A stretch of 64,000 nt of DNA. Source: Nitrosomonas stercoris (GTDB taxonomy: Bacteria; Pseudomonadota; Gammaproteobacteria; Burkholderiales; Nitrosomonadaceae). Location: contig AP019755.1 in NCBI GenBank assembly GCA_006742785.1, positions 2,108,001 through 2,172,000 of the forward strand, written 5' to 3'. This document shows, one piece after another, positions 9,210-18,548 of this stretch. The position numbers and the translations under genes were made by a program. The notes beneath the pieces were generated by a model. The model had not been told where the DNA came from and did no database searches. It was given only the letters and a program-made list of their open reading frames with translations. How positions within the stretch are numbered: position 1 is the stretch's first letter; every line of letters starts with the position of its first letter.

Positions 9210-10412
9210 CTAAAAAATATCTGCAGCATATTTTTTGTAAAAAAACAAACCCCACACAGCCATCACAACTCGTGCACCCACCAGCATAATCACCGCGCCA
9301 TAAATCCCAAAAGCTGGAACAACACCCAGCCCTATTAAAAAAAACAGAACAGACACCCATACAGAAATCAATCGGACATACCTGTCTTTCCCAGCCAGTA
9401 CCAACCCGTTATGATGAAAAGAGAGAATCATAAAATAGGCGAGAATTCCACAGCTCATCAGTCTTATATAATAAGCAACTCCAATCCCCTTATCAGAAAA
9501 CAAAATCTCTGCAAGAAAATCAGAACAAACAAAGCAAAGCACGAATAGAAAAGCACCTGCCGCCAGCATCAGTTTATGAAACTTCGGAATCACATTTCTG
9601 TTTCTGGCCAAATATGGAAAAAATGCATTCGAAATTATCATCCCGGCAGAATTGAATACATCAATTACTTTTGACGCCGCACTGAAAAAGCCCACTGCTG
9701 TCGGTCCTGCAAAAACTCCCAACAGAAAGAAAGCAGAGTTGTTATACAAATTTGGTGCCAGCTGAGAAATAAAAATATCTCTTCCTTCTCTATATACGTT
9801 TTTTATTCTTTCCAGAGGAGGAAACGTATACGAGACTTTATATCGACTGGATATCCAAAAAACAGAAAAAATTGCACACCCAGCCATCGCCATCGCGTTT
9901 AATGCCGGCACCAGATAGTAATCTGATTCGTTTTTAATAAGGGAAAACATACCAATTAACATGGATAGTTTCGATGTAATGCTAATAACAGCACTTTGGT
10001 GCATTCGCTCCACGCCTCGGAAAAACCAAAGAGGAAACAAAGCTTGTGCAAAAACAAAAGCAAATGAAAATGTATATAACCAGAAATGTTGATAGAAACT
10101 GTCCACAAATAACACCACCGGGAAATAGATCAGCGCACACGCCACAACAAGCAACATGATAGCCGTCATGGTTTCACTATATACAATGGCAATTTTCTCA
10201 GAATTATCACGATCTTGCGCAATTCTTCTGACCGCTGTTATCGCAAAACCGTACTGCATCACTGCTGCGAAATATAGCGCAAAAGACAAAGCATAATTAA
10301 CCAGACCAAAGCCTTCTATTCCCAATACCCTTACTAGATATGGCAACGTTATTAACGGCACTAGATAATCTAGGCCACGTACTGCGGCAAGGGATACCAG
10401 ATTACCCAGCAC
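9210..10412 (-). CDS. Wzx-type polysaccharide flippase
   Basis: This is a 400-residue integral membrane protein of the MATE/oligosaccharidyl-lipid/polysaccharide exporter superfamily. The N-terminus has GLDYLVPLITLPYLVRVLG followed by EGFGLVNYALSF, the classical Wzx/RfbX start, and there are about twelve hydrophobic segments. It would flip the undecaprenyl-linked repeat unit to the periplasm. The annotated start is GTG at 10412. The open frame continues upstream as NNDFRR without an ATG, GTG or TTG, and the GTG has no good ribosome site, so the true start is uncertain. It is the first gene of the minus-strand polysaccharide operon. The coding sequence is AT-rich. Confidence 0.85.
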   Translation of the reverse strand: MLGNLVSLAAVRGLDYLVPLITLPYLVRVLGIEGFGLVNYALSFALYFAAVMQYGFAITAVRRIAQDRDNSEKIAIVYSETMTAIMLLVVACALIYFPVVLFVDSFYQHFWLYTFSFAFVFAQALFPLWFFRGVERMHQSAVISITSKLSMLIGMFSLIKNESDYYLVPALNAMAMAGCAIFSVFWISSRYKVSYTFPPLERIKNVYREGRDIFISQLAPNLYNNSAFFLLGVFAGPTAVGFFSAASKVIDVFNSAGMIISNAFFPYLARNRNVIPKFHKLMLAAGAFLFVLCFVCSDFLAEILFSDKGIGVAYYIRLMSCGILAYFMILSFHHNGLVLAGKDRYVRLISVWVSVLFFLIGLGVVPAFGIYGAVIMLVGARVVMAVWGLFFYKKYAADIF

Positions 10413-10759
10413 CCTGCGAAAATCATTATTTTTGTCAATAATAGTTAAAATACGTTGATTATCAGCTGATATATGGCAACATCATACTCTTCCCAATGCT
10501 TGAAATTCAGGATTTACTTATTTATAGACAGAGAGCATCCGCATAACAAATTCTACTTGCATGATCAAATTTTCAGTCGCACCTGAAGTAGTATAACTAT
10601 CCAATTAGTATAATGATATATAAATATTTTTATCGTATATTAGTCTGTACGACAGATTTTAGTACTATAATTATAGCTAATAAAATCAGGTAAATATCTT
10701 GTGTTTTTGGAATAAAATCTAAGGAATCCTCAACTCCAATCTGGTATGGCAAACTAAAA
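10413..10759. promoter_or_regulatory. divergent control region of the two polysaccharide operons
   Basis: This is about 350 bases of AT-rich DNA between the divergent flippase and tyrosine-phosphatase genes, so it must hold the promoters of both halves of the cluster. I see a TATAAT at 10609-10614 without a convincing -35 element, and a small palindrome (TCTGT, 3 bases, ACAGA) at 10644-10656. No open reading frame or RNA gene is apparent. The assignment rests on position rather than on a solid motif. Confidence 0.45.
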
Positions 10760-11200
10760 TTGTTTAACAAAATACTGATTGTTTGCGTAGGCAATATATG
10801 CAGAAGTCCTATGGCGGAAGCGCTTTTGAGGAACGCCTTTATCCAATCTGGAAAAACCGGACATGTTGTTAGTTCCGCTGGTTTGGGTGCACTAGTGGAT
10901 CATCCTGCCGATCCTGTGGCCTGCCAGCTCATAGCGGAAAAAGGATTTGATATTTCTGCACATCGTGCCAGACAATTAACTGATGAGATGATCCATCAGG
11001 CGGACCTTATATTGGTCATGGAGGCATGGCAAAAAAACGCCATTGAAACGCGTGCTCCCAGTGCAAGAGGTAAGGTATTTCGCTTGGGAGAATGGAATAA
11101 GACCGATATCAGTGACCCCTATCAGAAAGGTGTGTCAGAATTCACACAAGCACTGCAACTGATAGAACAAGGCGTAGCTCAATGGATGGCAAGACTATAA
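10760..11200 (+). CDS. wzb: low-molecular-weight protein-tyrosine phosphatase (Wzb/Etp type)
   Basis: This is a 146-residue LMW-PTP, full length for the family. The phosphate-binding loop near the N-terminus is CVGNICRSP, giving Cys9 and Arg15 of the C-x5-R motif, and the general-acid aspartate is in ISDPY near residue 118. In Wza/Wzc systems this enzyme dephosphorylates the tyrosine cluster of the kinase Wzc and so controls polymer length and export. The wza and wzc homologues follow directly. The start is TTG at 10760; no ATG is in frame, and the N-terminus MFNKILIVCVGN fits the family. Confidence 0.92.
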   Translation: MFNKILIVCVGNICRSPMAEALLRNAFIQSGKTGHVVSSAGLGALVDHPADPVACQLIAEKGFDISAHRARQLTDEMIHQADLILVMEAWQKNAIETRAPSARGKVFRLGEWNKTDISDPYQKGVSEFTQALQLIEQGVAQWMARL

Positions 11201-11305
11201 AAATTCGCTACCCGATTAATTTTTATCGAGTACGTTGATTCCAGAAATTAAACCACCTTCTACCCAGAAACAAAAACTGTCAATGAAATCTACCATGATA
11301 TAAAC

Positions 11306-12517
11306 ATGCGACTTACGAAAACATATCCGATTTTTTTAATGTTATGCCAACTCGCTGCCTGCTCTATCATACCGGGACAACATATGAGTCCGTTTTCCCG
11401 TCAATCCAGCGTGGAAATGCCCACTCGGGAAAGTGATGAAGCCATATTAAAAAAACTGAATATCCAGACAATTAACGCCGAACTGATTATCAGGCTAGAA
11501 CAAAATTCCAGTCATTACAGTCTTGCACCTGATAATGTTGCCAATCACTATTTCGATTATCGAATTGGTTCCAAAGCAATAAAAGGAGTTCCCACGATAA
11601 ACGAGCCGTATACACAATATCGAGTCGGCCCCAGAGATATTCTCAATATTACTGTCTGGGATCATCCGGAACTCACTATTCCCGCTGGTGAATTTCGCTC
11701 TGCAGAAGCAGCAGGCAATGTTGTTGGAGAGGATGGCACTTTCTTTTACCCTTATGTTGGTGTGGTACAGGCAGCCGGCAGAACAGTGGAAGATATTCGT
11801 GAAGAGTTGACTGTAAGACTTTCGAAATATATAGAATTTGTTCAGCTTGATGTGCGTGTTGCTTCATATCGTAGTCAACGCGTGTACGTAGTGGGCGAAG
11901 TCACTACACCGGGAATTCAGCTGGTTAAGGATATCCCTTTGACAGTACTGGAGGCAATCAATAACGCAGGAGGCGTTACCTCCGAAGCTGATTTACGCAA
12001 TATCATCTTGACGCGAAATGATCAAACTTACAGTATCAATCTGCTGAACTTATATGAAGGCGGCGATGTGACACAAAATGTATTACTTCAACACGGAGAT
12101 GTGCTAAATGTGCCTGACAATGCACTGAACAAGGTGTTTGTACTGGGAGAAACAAATCACTTTGTGGCAGGTGGGGCCATTGGCCGATCGCGTAGTCTGA
12201 CAATGAATAAAGCACGTATGACACTGACCGAGGCACTCAGCGAAGCAGGTGGTTTTGATCAGGAAACTTCTGATCCCGCCAGAATTTTTGTATTTCGTGG
12301 TGGACTTGGTAAACCGGAAATCTTTCATTTAAATGCTAAATCACCTGATGCCTTGTTGCTAGCAGATCGTTTTCCATTGCAACCACGAGATGTCATTTAT
12401 GTGGATCGTGCGGAAGGTATCCGTTGGAACCAAATCATTGGTCAAATTCAACCGACGATCAATTTGCTTAACGCATTTGATGGTGCTTTGCGGGTCCAGC
12501 CATTCTTAAGACATTAA
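11306..12517 (+). CDS. wza: outer-membrane polysaccharide export lipoprotein (Wza type)
   Basis: This is a 403-residue outer-membrane auxiliary export protein. The signal peptide ends in the lipobox LAAC with lipidated Cys19. A poly-export domain follows (YRVGPRDILNITVWDHPEL through about residue 190), then SLBB-type repeats (RVYVVGEVTTPGIQ and FVLGETNHFVAGG), with a C-terminal segment suited to the membrane-spanning helix. It would form the export channel for the polymer made by the divergent operon. It lies between the phosphatase and the tyrosine kinase, the usual wzb-wza-wzc set. Confidence 0.92.
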   Translation: MRLTKTYPIFLMLCQLAACSIIPGQHMSPFSRQSSVEMPTRESDEAILKKLNIQTINAELIIRLEQNSSHYSLAPDNVANHYFDYRIGSKAIKGVPTINEPYTQYRVGPRDILNITVWDHPELTIPAGEFRSAEAAGNVVGEDGTFFYPYVGVVQAAGRTVEDIREELTVRLSKYIEFVQLDVRVASYRSQRVYVVGEVTTPGIQLVKDIPLTVLEAINNAGGVTSEADLRNIILTRNDQTYSINLLNLYEGGDVTQNVLLQHGDVLNVPDNALNKVFVLGETNHFVAGGAIGRSRSLTMNKARMTLTEALSEAGGFDQETSDPARIFVFRGGLGKPEIFHLNAKSPDALLLADRFPLQPRDVIYVDRAEGIRWNQIIGQIQPTINLLNAFDGALRVQPFLRH

Positions 12518-12617
12518 TTCCGCGTCATTTCAATGGGCACGGTAATTTTTATAATGCACCAATATAGAAGTATCTAAATACTTTTGTATAAACAAAAATT
12601 TACATTTCATCATTTTT

Positions 12618-14891
12618 ATGACTTATCCAACACCTGATATTCCACCTGATTCAATAAAAAATCGGTTTGATCAATTTACTGATCAAAATAACGATGAAAT
12701 TGATCTAGGTGAGTTACTAAGTGTTTTGATAGATAATAAGAAAGTGATTATCATTATCACTTTCATTATTACTTTCATGGGTATCGCAATAGCACTTCTA
12801 AGTACTCCCGTTTATCGGGCTGACAGCCTGCTGCAGATCAGGGAAAATACCCCATCTATCACAGACCAGCTGGATTCGCTAACTAACTTTTTCGAAACCA
12901 AAACACCAGTTCAGGCTGAAATTGAACTGATCAAATCCAGAGCAATTTTGGGGAAAGCCATCAGAAATCTTCATCTCGACATTATTGCCACCCCAAAATT
13001 CTTTCCGATTATTGGTAAAACAACCGCAAAGTGGTTACAACGACTCAGCAATAGCGACTTGCCCTCACCTCCACCATTGGGATTATCCAGCTTTGCCTGG
13101 GGAGGCGAGCTTATTCAAGTAGATACGCTTGAAGTACCTGATGAATGGCTAAACGAAGCCATCACTTTACAAGCAATTGGACAAAACAAATATCAGCTTA
13201 TTTATGACGATGAAGTTATTCTTGAAGGAACAATCGGTAAACTGACTACCCAAAAGATCGACGGCTATCAACAATCCGTCAAGCTGTTTGTTACCCAGCT
13301 GAAAGCTCGTCCGGAAACACGTTTTACACTGACACGCTATTCCAGGGCAAAAGCAATTGAAGAATTAAAAATGGTACTTTCCATTGCCGAAGTTGGTAAA
13401 GGTACCGGTATTCTCGAATTGGCTATCGAATCGGATGACAGAAAAAGGGCGGTTCAGATTGTCAATGAAATTGCCAATATTTACCTTCAACAGAGCGTTG
13501 AACAAAAATCAGCAGAATCCCAGAAAACACTGGAGTTTCTGGAAAAACAACTCCCTGAACTCAAGGAACAGCTAGAAACCGCCACCAACACCCTGAATAG
13601 CTACAGAATCCGTAAAGGTTCAATCAATCTTGATCTGGAGACACAAAATATCCTGACCAGTACTGTTGAGCTGAATACCCAGATTACACTGTTGCAGCAA
13701 AAACGGGATGAGCTGCGCCAAAAATTTACTGAATCGCATCCCAGTATCATTGCTATAGACAAGCAGATCAGTAGATTGCAGGCGCAAATTAATGCCTTTG
13801 ACAGAAAAATCAGCATCTTGCCGGAAACCCAACAGATCATTTTACGCTTGTCCAGAGATGTGGAAGTTAACTCCGAACTGTATACCACGTTGTTGAATCA
13901 TGCCCAGACAATACGCGTCGCCAAGGCTGGTACGGTAGGAAACGTCAGAATCGTTGATTACGCCATGTCTCCTGATCTTCCGGTTAAACCCAAAAAAATG
14001 CTGATCATAGGTATTGCACTCATGGCAGGCTTGATGTTGGGAATAGTCACTGCCTTTGCTCGCAAATCACTGAATCGCAGCGTGGAAGATCCGAATATTA
14101 TTGAAAAATCTCTGGATACGCCGGTTTATGCAGCAATTCAATACAGTAAATATCAAAAACTGATTGAAAAGAAACTGAAGGGTAAATCAGCACCAGACGA
14201 TCACCATCCCGTTCTTTTGGCGTTGGAAAACAAGGAAGATCTCGCCATAGAAAGTTTGCGCAGTTTGCGTACTACCCTGCATTTTGCTTTTCTGGAAGCG
14301 CACAACAACATCATCATGATTACCGGGCCAAGCCCCGGCGTTGGCAAGACATTTGTTTCAACCAACCTTGCTGTCGTAATGGCAGATGCCGGCAAAAAAA
14401 TCCTGCTGATTGATGGAGATTTACGCAGAGGCATGATTCATAAACCATTGCGTCAGCATAGGGAGCAAGGGTTGTCCGAACTGATCAGCCAAGCAATTGA
14501 TCTGCATGATGCGATCAAACCGATTCCACAGGCAAACATAGATTTCATTGCAACAGGTGAGATTCCACCGAATCCATCCGAATTATTACTGCATGAGCGA
14601 TTTGAACAACTTTTGGGGATCGTTAGCAAACAGTACGACCTAATTATTATTGATTCGTCACCTATCCTGGCTGCTACTGATGCTGCCATCATCGGCCGAC
14701 TGGCCAGTGTCACTTTGATGGTAGTCAAATCCGGCAGCCACCCGCTACGTGAACTCGAACAAAGCATGAAAAAGCTGGTACAGGCAGGCGTCAATTTAAA
14801 AGGCGTTATATTCAACGGCATTCCCGAAGCGTCATCACGCTACAGATATGGCCAATATGTATATCAGTACGATTACCGCAACAAAAAGTAA
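12618..14891 (+). CDS. wzc: polysaccharide co-polymerase with tyrosine autokinase domain (Wzc type)
   Basis: This is a 757-residue fusion of a Wzz chain-length domain and a BY-kinase. A cytoplasmic N-terminus leads into a first membrane segment around residues 42-62. A long periplasmic part with coiled coils follows (about 270-420), then a second membrane segment near 460-480 (MLIIGIALMAGLMLGIVTAF). The cytoplasmic kinase has Walker A GPSPGVGKTFVST near residue 575, Walker A' LLIDGDLRRG and Walker B LIIIDSSPI. The C-terminus ends in a cluster of six tyrosines within twelve residues, the autophosphorylation site. It works with the preceding phosphatase and Wza to control polymerisation and export. 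Confidence 0.94.
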   Translation: MTYPTPDIPPDSIKNRFDQFTDQNNDEIDLGELLSVLIDNKKVIIIITFIITFMGIAIALLSTPVYRADSLLQIRENTPSITDQLDSLTNFFETKTPVQAEIELIKSRAILGKAIRNLHLDIIATPKFFPIIGKTTAKWLQRLSNSDLPSPPPLGLSSFAWGGELIQVDTLEVPDEWLNEAITLQAIGQNKYQLIYDDEVILEGTIGKLTTQKIDGYQQSVKLFVTQLKARPETRFTLTRYSRAKAIEELKMVLSIAEVGKGTGILELAIESDDRKRAVQIVNEIANIYLQQSVEQKSAESQKTLEFLEKQLPELKEQLETATNTLNSYRIRKGSINLDLETQNILTSTVELNTQITLLQQKRDELRQKFTESHPSIIAIDKQISRLQAQINAFDRKISILPETQQIILRLSRDVEVNSELYTTLLNHAQTIRVAKAGTVGNVRIVDYAMSPDLPVKPKKMLIIGIALMAGLMLGIVTAFARKSLNRSVEDPNIIEKSLDTPVYAAIQYSKYQKLIEKKLKGKSAPDDHHPVLLALENKEDLAIESLRSLRTTLHFAFLEAHNNIIMITGPSPGVGKTFVSTNLAVVMADAGKKILLIDGDLRRGMIHKPLRQHREQGLSELISQAIDLHDAIKPIPQANIDFIATGEIPPNPSELLLHERFEQLLGIVSKQYDLIIIDSSPILAATDAAIIGRLASVTLMVVKSGSHPLRELEQSMKKLVQAGVNLKGVIFNGIPEASSRYRYGQYVYQYDYRNKK

Positions 14892-14946
14892 CACATAAAG
14901 TTATTTTGTCTTCTTCTGTAAATTTATACAGATACGAGGTAGATCA

Positions 14947-16491
14947 GTGGAATTTAATCTTTTAAAGCAAACTGCTTTATTTCTCAGCTGCAGCATTCTG
15001 TCTGGGATTACCATCCGGTTAGCAATTTCTCTTGCATTGACCCATGGCATCCTCGACAAACCGGGACAACACAAACAGCACAAGCACTCCACTCCCTTCA
15101 TAGGGGGAGTAGGTATCTTCATCGCGTTGCTCATTGCACTCTATTTTCTGATAGATAATTACCCAGAACACGTCACAAAATGGCTGGGCCTGACGATTAG
15201 CGCGATTATCATTTTCGGTATGGGTTTCGCAGACGATATCCTGCAACTTAACTACAAAATACGGTTTATTGTCCAGGCGATCGTTGTGCTGATTATGAGC
15301 CTAGTGAGTGGAGTGCTGTTAACCGATCTTGGTAGCATCTTGTCGGGAGAACCACTAGCACTGGGATTTTTTGCTATTCCGTTTACCCTCTTTGCCACTA
15401 TTGGCAGCATTAATGCGTTTAACATGATAGACGGCATCGATGGATTATCCGGCTCTATCGCCTTAACCAGCCTCGTTTTGATCAGCATTACCGCTTTGAC
15501 TGCAAGCAATCAGCCTGATTTTATTGTCGCTATCGCGCTTGCCGGTGGTACAACAGGCTTTCTGTTCTTCAATCTTCGCCGCAGATCGCAGCCTCAGGCC
15601 AAAGTATTTCTTGGTGATAACGGCAGTATGCTGTTAGGATTTCTGATTACCTGGCTTCTGATAGATCTTTCACAAGGTGAGCAGCGCGCCATTTCACCGG
15701 TTACGGCACTCTGGCTATTCTCCATTCCTCTGATGGATACCATCAGCATCATGTTGCGCCGAATCTGGCAACATAGATCCCCTTTTGAACCCGACCGCAA
15801 TCATTTTCACCATATTTTGCTCGATGCAGGCTATCGTGTAAATGATGCGATTTTTACTATTGTCTCTATACATCTACTGTTCGGAATCATTGGCCTTGCC
15901 GGGTTATATCTGGGGATAGCTGAATCAGTAATGCTTATCGGATTTCTGCTGCTTTTTTCCGGATATTTTTATCTATCTCTCCATTCCTGGCATCTCATCA
16001 CCGCACTGCGTTATCTCCATACGCTTCGGGGTCTCATACCGACACAAAGTCACGGTTTTTTTTTAGGCAACTATACTCCTCAAGAAGCAAAAAACCTGGT
16101 GCGTATGCTTGTACAAGAACTCAGGCCCAGCATGAATTCAATGATACACGTCATTAAAAACGAAGAATCACCAGGTGACGAGAAAAGCAAATATGCTGTC
16201 GTCGTCAATATACGGTTACTGGATATTGATGAGAAAACCACGAAAACTGAAATTGAACGTTTCGTTACTTCAGCCCAGCAACACATTAACAGACAACATG
16301 GTATCCAACTGCGCCCGTTTGTTGAGCGTAACCCACAAAATGACAGAAGGCTACAAAACCGTCGTTATTTTTTCAGGAACCGACGCATGGTAAATCGGCA
16401 GAGATCGAATCAAAAACTACTGATCTTCGAAGCTATGTTTGATCCGGATTCTATCCCCTCTACTGAACAACGTCCTGATCTCCCGGATTAA
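14947..16491 (+). CDS. undecaprenyl-phosphate sugar-1-phosphate transferase (WecA/MraY family)
   Basis: This is a 514-residue membrane enzyme of the polyprenyl-phosphate N-acetylhexosamine-1-phosphate transferase family, probably starting the repeat unit on undecaprenyl phosphate. It shows the magnesium-binding ADDILQLNYKIRF, the catalytic NMIDGIDGLSGS near residue 160, FLGDNGSMLLGF and the NHFHHILL motif (WecA-type HxHH). About eleven membrane segments occupy residues 1-350. The remaining roughly 160 residues are a hydrophilic extension not found in E. coli WecA. The start is GTG with a GAGG ribosome site at about 14935. It lies downstream of wzc and completes the export half of the cluster. 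Confidence 0.9.
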   Translation: MEFNLLKQTALFLSCSILSGITIRLAISLALTHGILDKPGQHKQHKHSTPFIGGVGIFIALLIALYFLIDNYPEHVTKWLGLTISAIIIFGMGFADDILQLNYKIRFIVQAIVVLIMSLVSGVLLTDLGSILSGEPLALGFFAIPFTLFATIGSINAFNMIDGIDGLSGSIALTSLVLISITALTASNQPDFIVAIALAGGTTGFLFFNLRRRSQPQAKVFLGDNGSMLLGFLITWLLIDLSQGEQRAISPVTALWLFSIPLMDTISIMLRRIWQHRSPFEPDRNHFHHILLDAGYRVNDAIFTIVSIHLLFGIIGLAGLYLGIAESVMLIGFLLLFSGYFYLSLHSWHLITALRYLHTLRGLIPTQSHGFFLGNYTPQEAKNLVRMLVQELRPSMNSMIHVIKNEESPGDEKSKYAVVVNIRLLDIDEKTTKTEIERFVTSAQQHINRQHGIQLRPFVERNPQNDRRLQNRRYFFRNRRMVNRQRSNQKLLIFEAMFDPDSIPSTEQRPDLPD

Positions 16492-16684
16492 CAATTTGTT
16501 GCAACGATTATCGCAATTCCCACTTTTCTAATCGAACGGGATATTCACGAAACTCACATTGTGGTATAAACCGGTAAGCATATTTTTTAAATATATGTCA
16601 TATTTCAATATAATTTCCGTACAATCAAATAGCATTATTTGTCATTTTCAACCAATAATTTATCGATCAAGGAGATCGCAGAAG

Positions 16685-17425
16685 ATGAACTTGAAATCTG
16701 GAATCAAAAATTTATTTATCATAAGCGGAGCTGTTTGGGGGTTATCCGTAGCTCCTGCTCAGGCTGATATTGTGGGTGCAATAACATTGGACATCACTAA
16801 CGGCTGTTTTTCTTATGGTGCAACGGGCGCTACTGGCTGCGGCAATTCTGACACCAGTAAACTGGAATACGCTACCGGAGATTTTACATTCAGCAACACA
16901 CTTTCCGGAATCTCCAACCCGGGCGCCTACGCTTATCAAGCTGCCATCAGCCTATCCGCAACAGCGCCAATCAATCCATCCATCACTTTTGGCGATACAC
17001 GATCAAAATCATTCGATTCACTAGCTGATCTAACGAGTGATCCTTTGTGGGGCACTGCTTTTGGTTTTGTAAATGCTGTTATGGCTAATCCTACCGGCTC
17101 ATTTTCAGCAACGATACCAACGAATCCGGCAATGGGACCATACACTGTCTCCTGGGATTACACTGCAGACGCTGGATCAGATCTAACTAGTGCGACCGGA
17201 TCATTCGCAGCCTGGTCTGGTGATAACTTGAATGGCCTTTCGAGTATCTTACTTGGACAAGAACTTCCTCCTGTCCCGGTGGATTTCACACTCAATGTAT
17301 CGCTTGCGGCGATAACAGCAACAACAGTTCCTGAACCCGCAACACTTGCACTGATCGGATTAGCTGTGTTAGGGATGAGCATGACACGGCGACATAAAAC
17401 ATATTCGTATTCAGTAGCTGTTTGA
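16685..17425 (+). CDS. PEP-CTERM sorting domain protein, secreted
   Basis: This is a 246-residue secreted protein. The start is the ATG at 16685, preceded by a clear AAGGAGA ribosome site; the open frame upstream to 16559 is not part of the gene. A signal peptide ends near AQA-DI (residue 27). The body is rich in Ser, Thr, Gly and Ala with few charges. The C-terminus has the tripartite PEP-CTERM signal: PEP in VPEPATLAL at about 216-218, a hydrophobic helix, and the basic cluster TRRHK. Such proteins are cleaved by an exosortase and often accompany exopolysaccharide genes, as here. No exosortase gene is in the window. The mature function is unknown. Confidence 0.87.
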   Translation: MNLKSGIKNLFIISGAVWGLSVAPAQADIVGAITLDITNGCFSYGATGATGCGNSDTSKLEYATGDFTFSNTLSGISNPGAYAYQAAISLSATAPINPSITFGDTRSKSFDSLADLTSDPLWGTAFGFVNAVMANPTGSFSATIPTNPAMGPYTVSWDYTADAGSDLTSATGSFAAWSGDNLNGLSSILLGQELPPVPVDFTLNVSLAAITATTVPEPATLALIGLAVLGMSMTRRHKTYSYSVAV

Positions 17426-17442
17426 AGTTTAAATTAATCGTA

Positions 17443-17495
17443 GTAAAAAACGGTTTTCAGACAGAAGTCATCTGCACTGAAAAACCGTTTTTTAC
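17443..17495 (+). terminator. terminator after the PEP-CTERM gene
   Basis: The arm 17443-17460 (GTAAAAAACGGTTTTCAG) is complementary to 17477-17495 with a single extra A, giving an 18-bp stem over a 16-base loop. The 3' arm contains a run of six T, so it can act as a rho-independent terminator on the plus strand and probably on the minus strand too. It starts 18 bases after the PEP-CTERM stop. Confidence 0.85.
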
Positions 17496-17635
17496 ATTAG
17501 ACTAAACAACACAAAATTAACTACTGACAGCAAATTACAAACACTCAATACAGAGGTAGAGATGAAGCATGTCTCTCAAGCAATGTACTAAATCCGCAAC
17601 GACCATGAAATTTTAAATATGCAGCTTGCTTAGTC

Positions 17636-17662
17636 ATAAAAAACCCCCAATGTGCGGGGGTT
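17636..17662 (-). terminator. terminator of the 17684-18349 gene
   Basis: The minus strand reads AACCCCC, a seven-base loop, then GGGGGTT followed by a run of T (17662 down to 17636). This is a typical GC-rich stem with a T tract, 22 bases past the stop of the minus-strand gene. Confidence 0.88.
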
Positions 17663-17683
17663 AAGAATAAATAATCACTATTA

Positions 17684-18349
17684 TTAATTAGTTAATAGTG
17701 GGGGCGGGTTATAGCTGATCACAATCACTGCCATGCGTTCATTCAGACCCATCACTGGCACAACCAGCAGTTTCTTACCTGCCACATCTGATTTAATTGT
17801 AATAGTTTGCAAATCAAGAATATCTTGCGAATAAAGATTGGATGCTTCCTCAGTCACTAATCTTTTATCTGTGGATACCAACAGCTTGCCTTCATTGCTA
17901 ATTAATACTGCTCGGTCAGTATCTTTCATTTTAACCAGTTCAGACAAATACTGATCAATCTGGTCAAGATTATTACGAATCAATTGATCTCGCACAGCCC
18001 ATGCCAGCACTTGGCCAAAGCGTTGTTCTTCCTGGTTATATTGGCTATCTGCATACTCACGTGCTTTTTTAATCAGATTCTGACTTTCTTCCTCAAGTTG
18101 CAAGGCTAGCGCTGCTTGCCCTTTCTCCAACTGTGATTCAGCCTGATTAACAGCAATCTGTTTCCAAACAAATACCAACAGTAACAATCCCAGAAATACC
18201 AGAATTGACCACGAAGGCAGCTGTTTCCGCTGGAGATCAGCAATCGGCGCAAATTTATCGCCCAAAATATTGAATAATGAAGCAGGTTTGGTCCATTCAG
18301 TTTTATCCGTTGACTGATCGTTCCCGTTCTGCGTATGTTGATCCGACAT
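17684..18349 (-). CDS. membrane-anchored protein of unknown function
   Basis: I do not recognise a named family for this 221-residue protein. It has a hydrophilic, Asp/Asn/Gln-rich N-terminus of about 45 residues, then one membrane segment (WSILVFLGLLLLVFVW, about 47-63). A heptad-rich predicted coiled coil (about 68-105) follows. The C-terminal 100 residues (DRAVLISNEGKLLVSTDKRL, then KKLLVVPVMGLNERMAVIVISY) look like a PAS/Cache-type sensor fold with alternating strands. The topology suggests a periplasmic or cytoplasmic sensor or scaffold anchored in the inner membrane. It is a single gene with its own terminator, divergent from argH. Confidence 0.7.
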   Translation of the reverse strand: MSDQHTQNGNDQSTDKTEWTKPASLFNILGDKFAPIADLQRKQLPSWSILVFLGLLLLVFVWKQIAVNQAESQLEKGQAALALQLEEESQNLIKKAREYADSQYNQEEQRFGQVLAWAVRDQLIRNNLDQIDQYLSELVKMKDTDRAVLISNEGKLLVSTDKRLVTEEASNLYSQDILDLQTITIKSDVAGKKLLVVPVMGLNERMAVIVISYNPPPLLTN

Positions 18350-18548
18350 GAATTGCTCCTTCGTTAAATAAATAAGTGACTTAAATGAAAACTCCTAATT
18401 ATCCATCATTCTTTTGCGCAGGGAAAGCGGCGCACTCTATCCGAGGTATATTTATGCATTTATACTATAAAATTTATCTCTTTTTACAGATTCTTTCCAG
18501 CTTAAGGGTAAAATACAAGCTTTTAACCGACTCATTAATAACGTTTTC

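Noticed and set aside
10560-10640. Promoter with TATAAT at 10609
   Set aside because: There is no recognisable -35 element at proper spacing, so it was not called as a separate site.
12518-12617. Possible sigma-54 promoter (GGGCAC ... TGCA) before wzc
   Set aside because: The distance between the GG and GC elements is about 18 bases rather than 10.
16559-16684. N-terminal extension of the PEP-CTERM gene from a TTG
   Set aside because: The ATG at 16685 has a strong ribosome site and opens directly into a signal peptide; the upstream codons look non-coding.
17562-17591. Nine-residue frame with an AGAGG site (MKHVSQAMY)
   Set aside because: Too short and without a downstream gene on that strand; it lies between two terminators.
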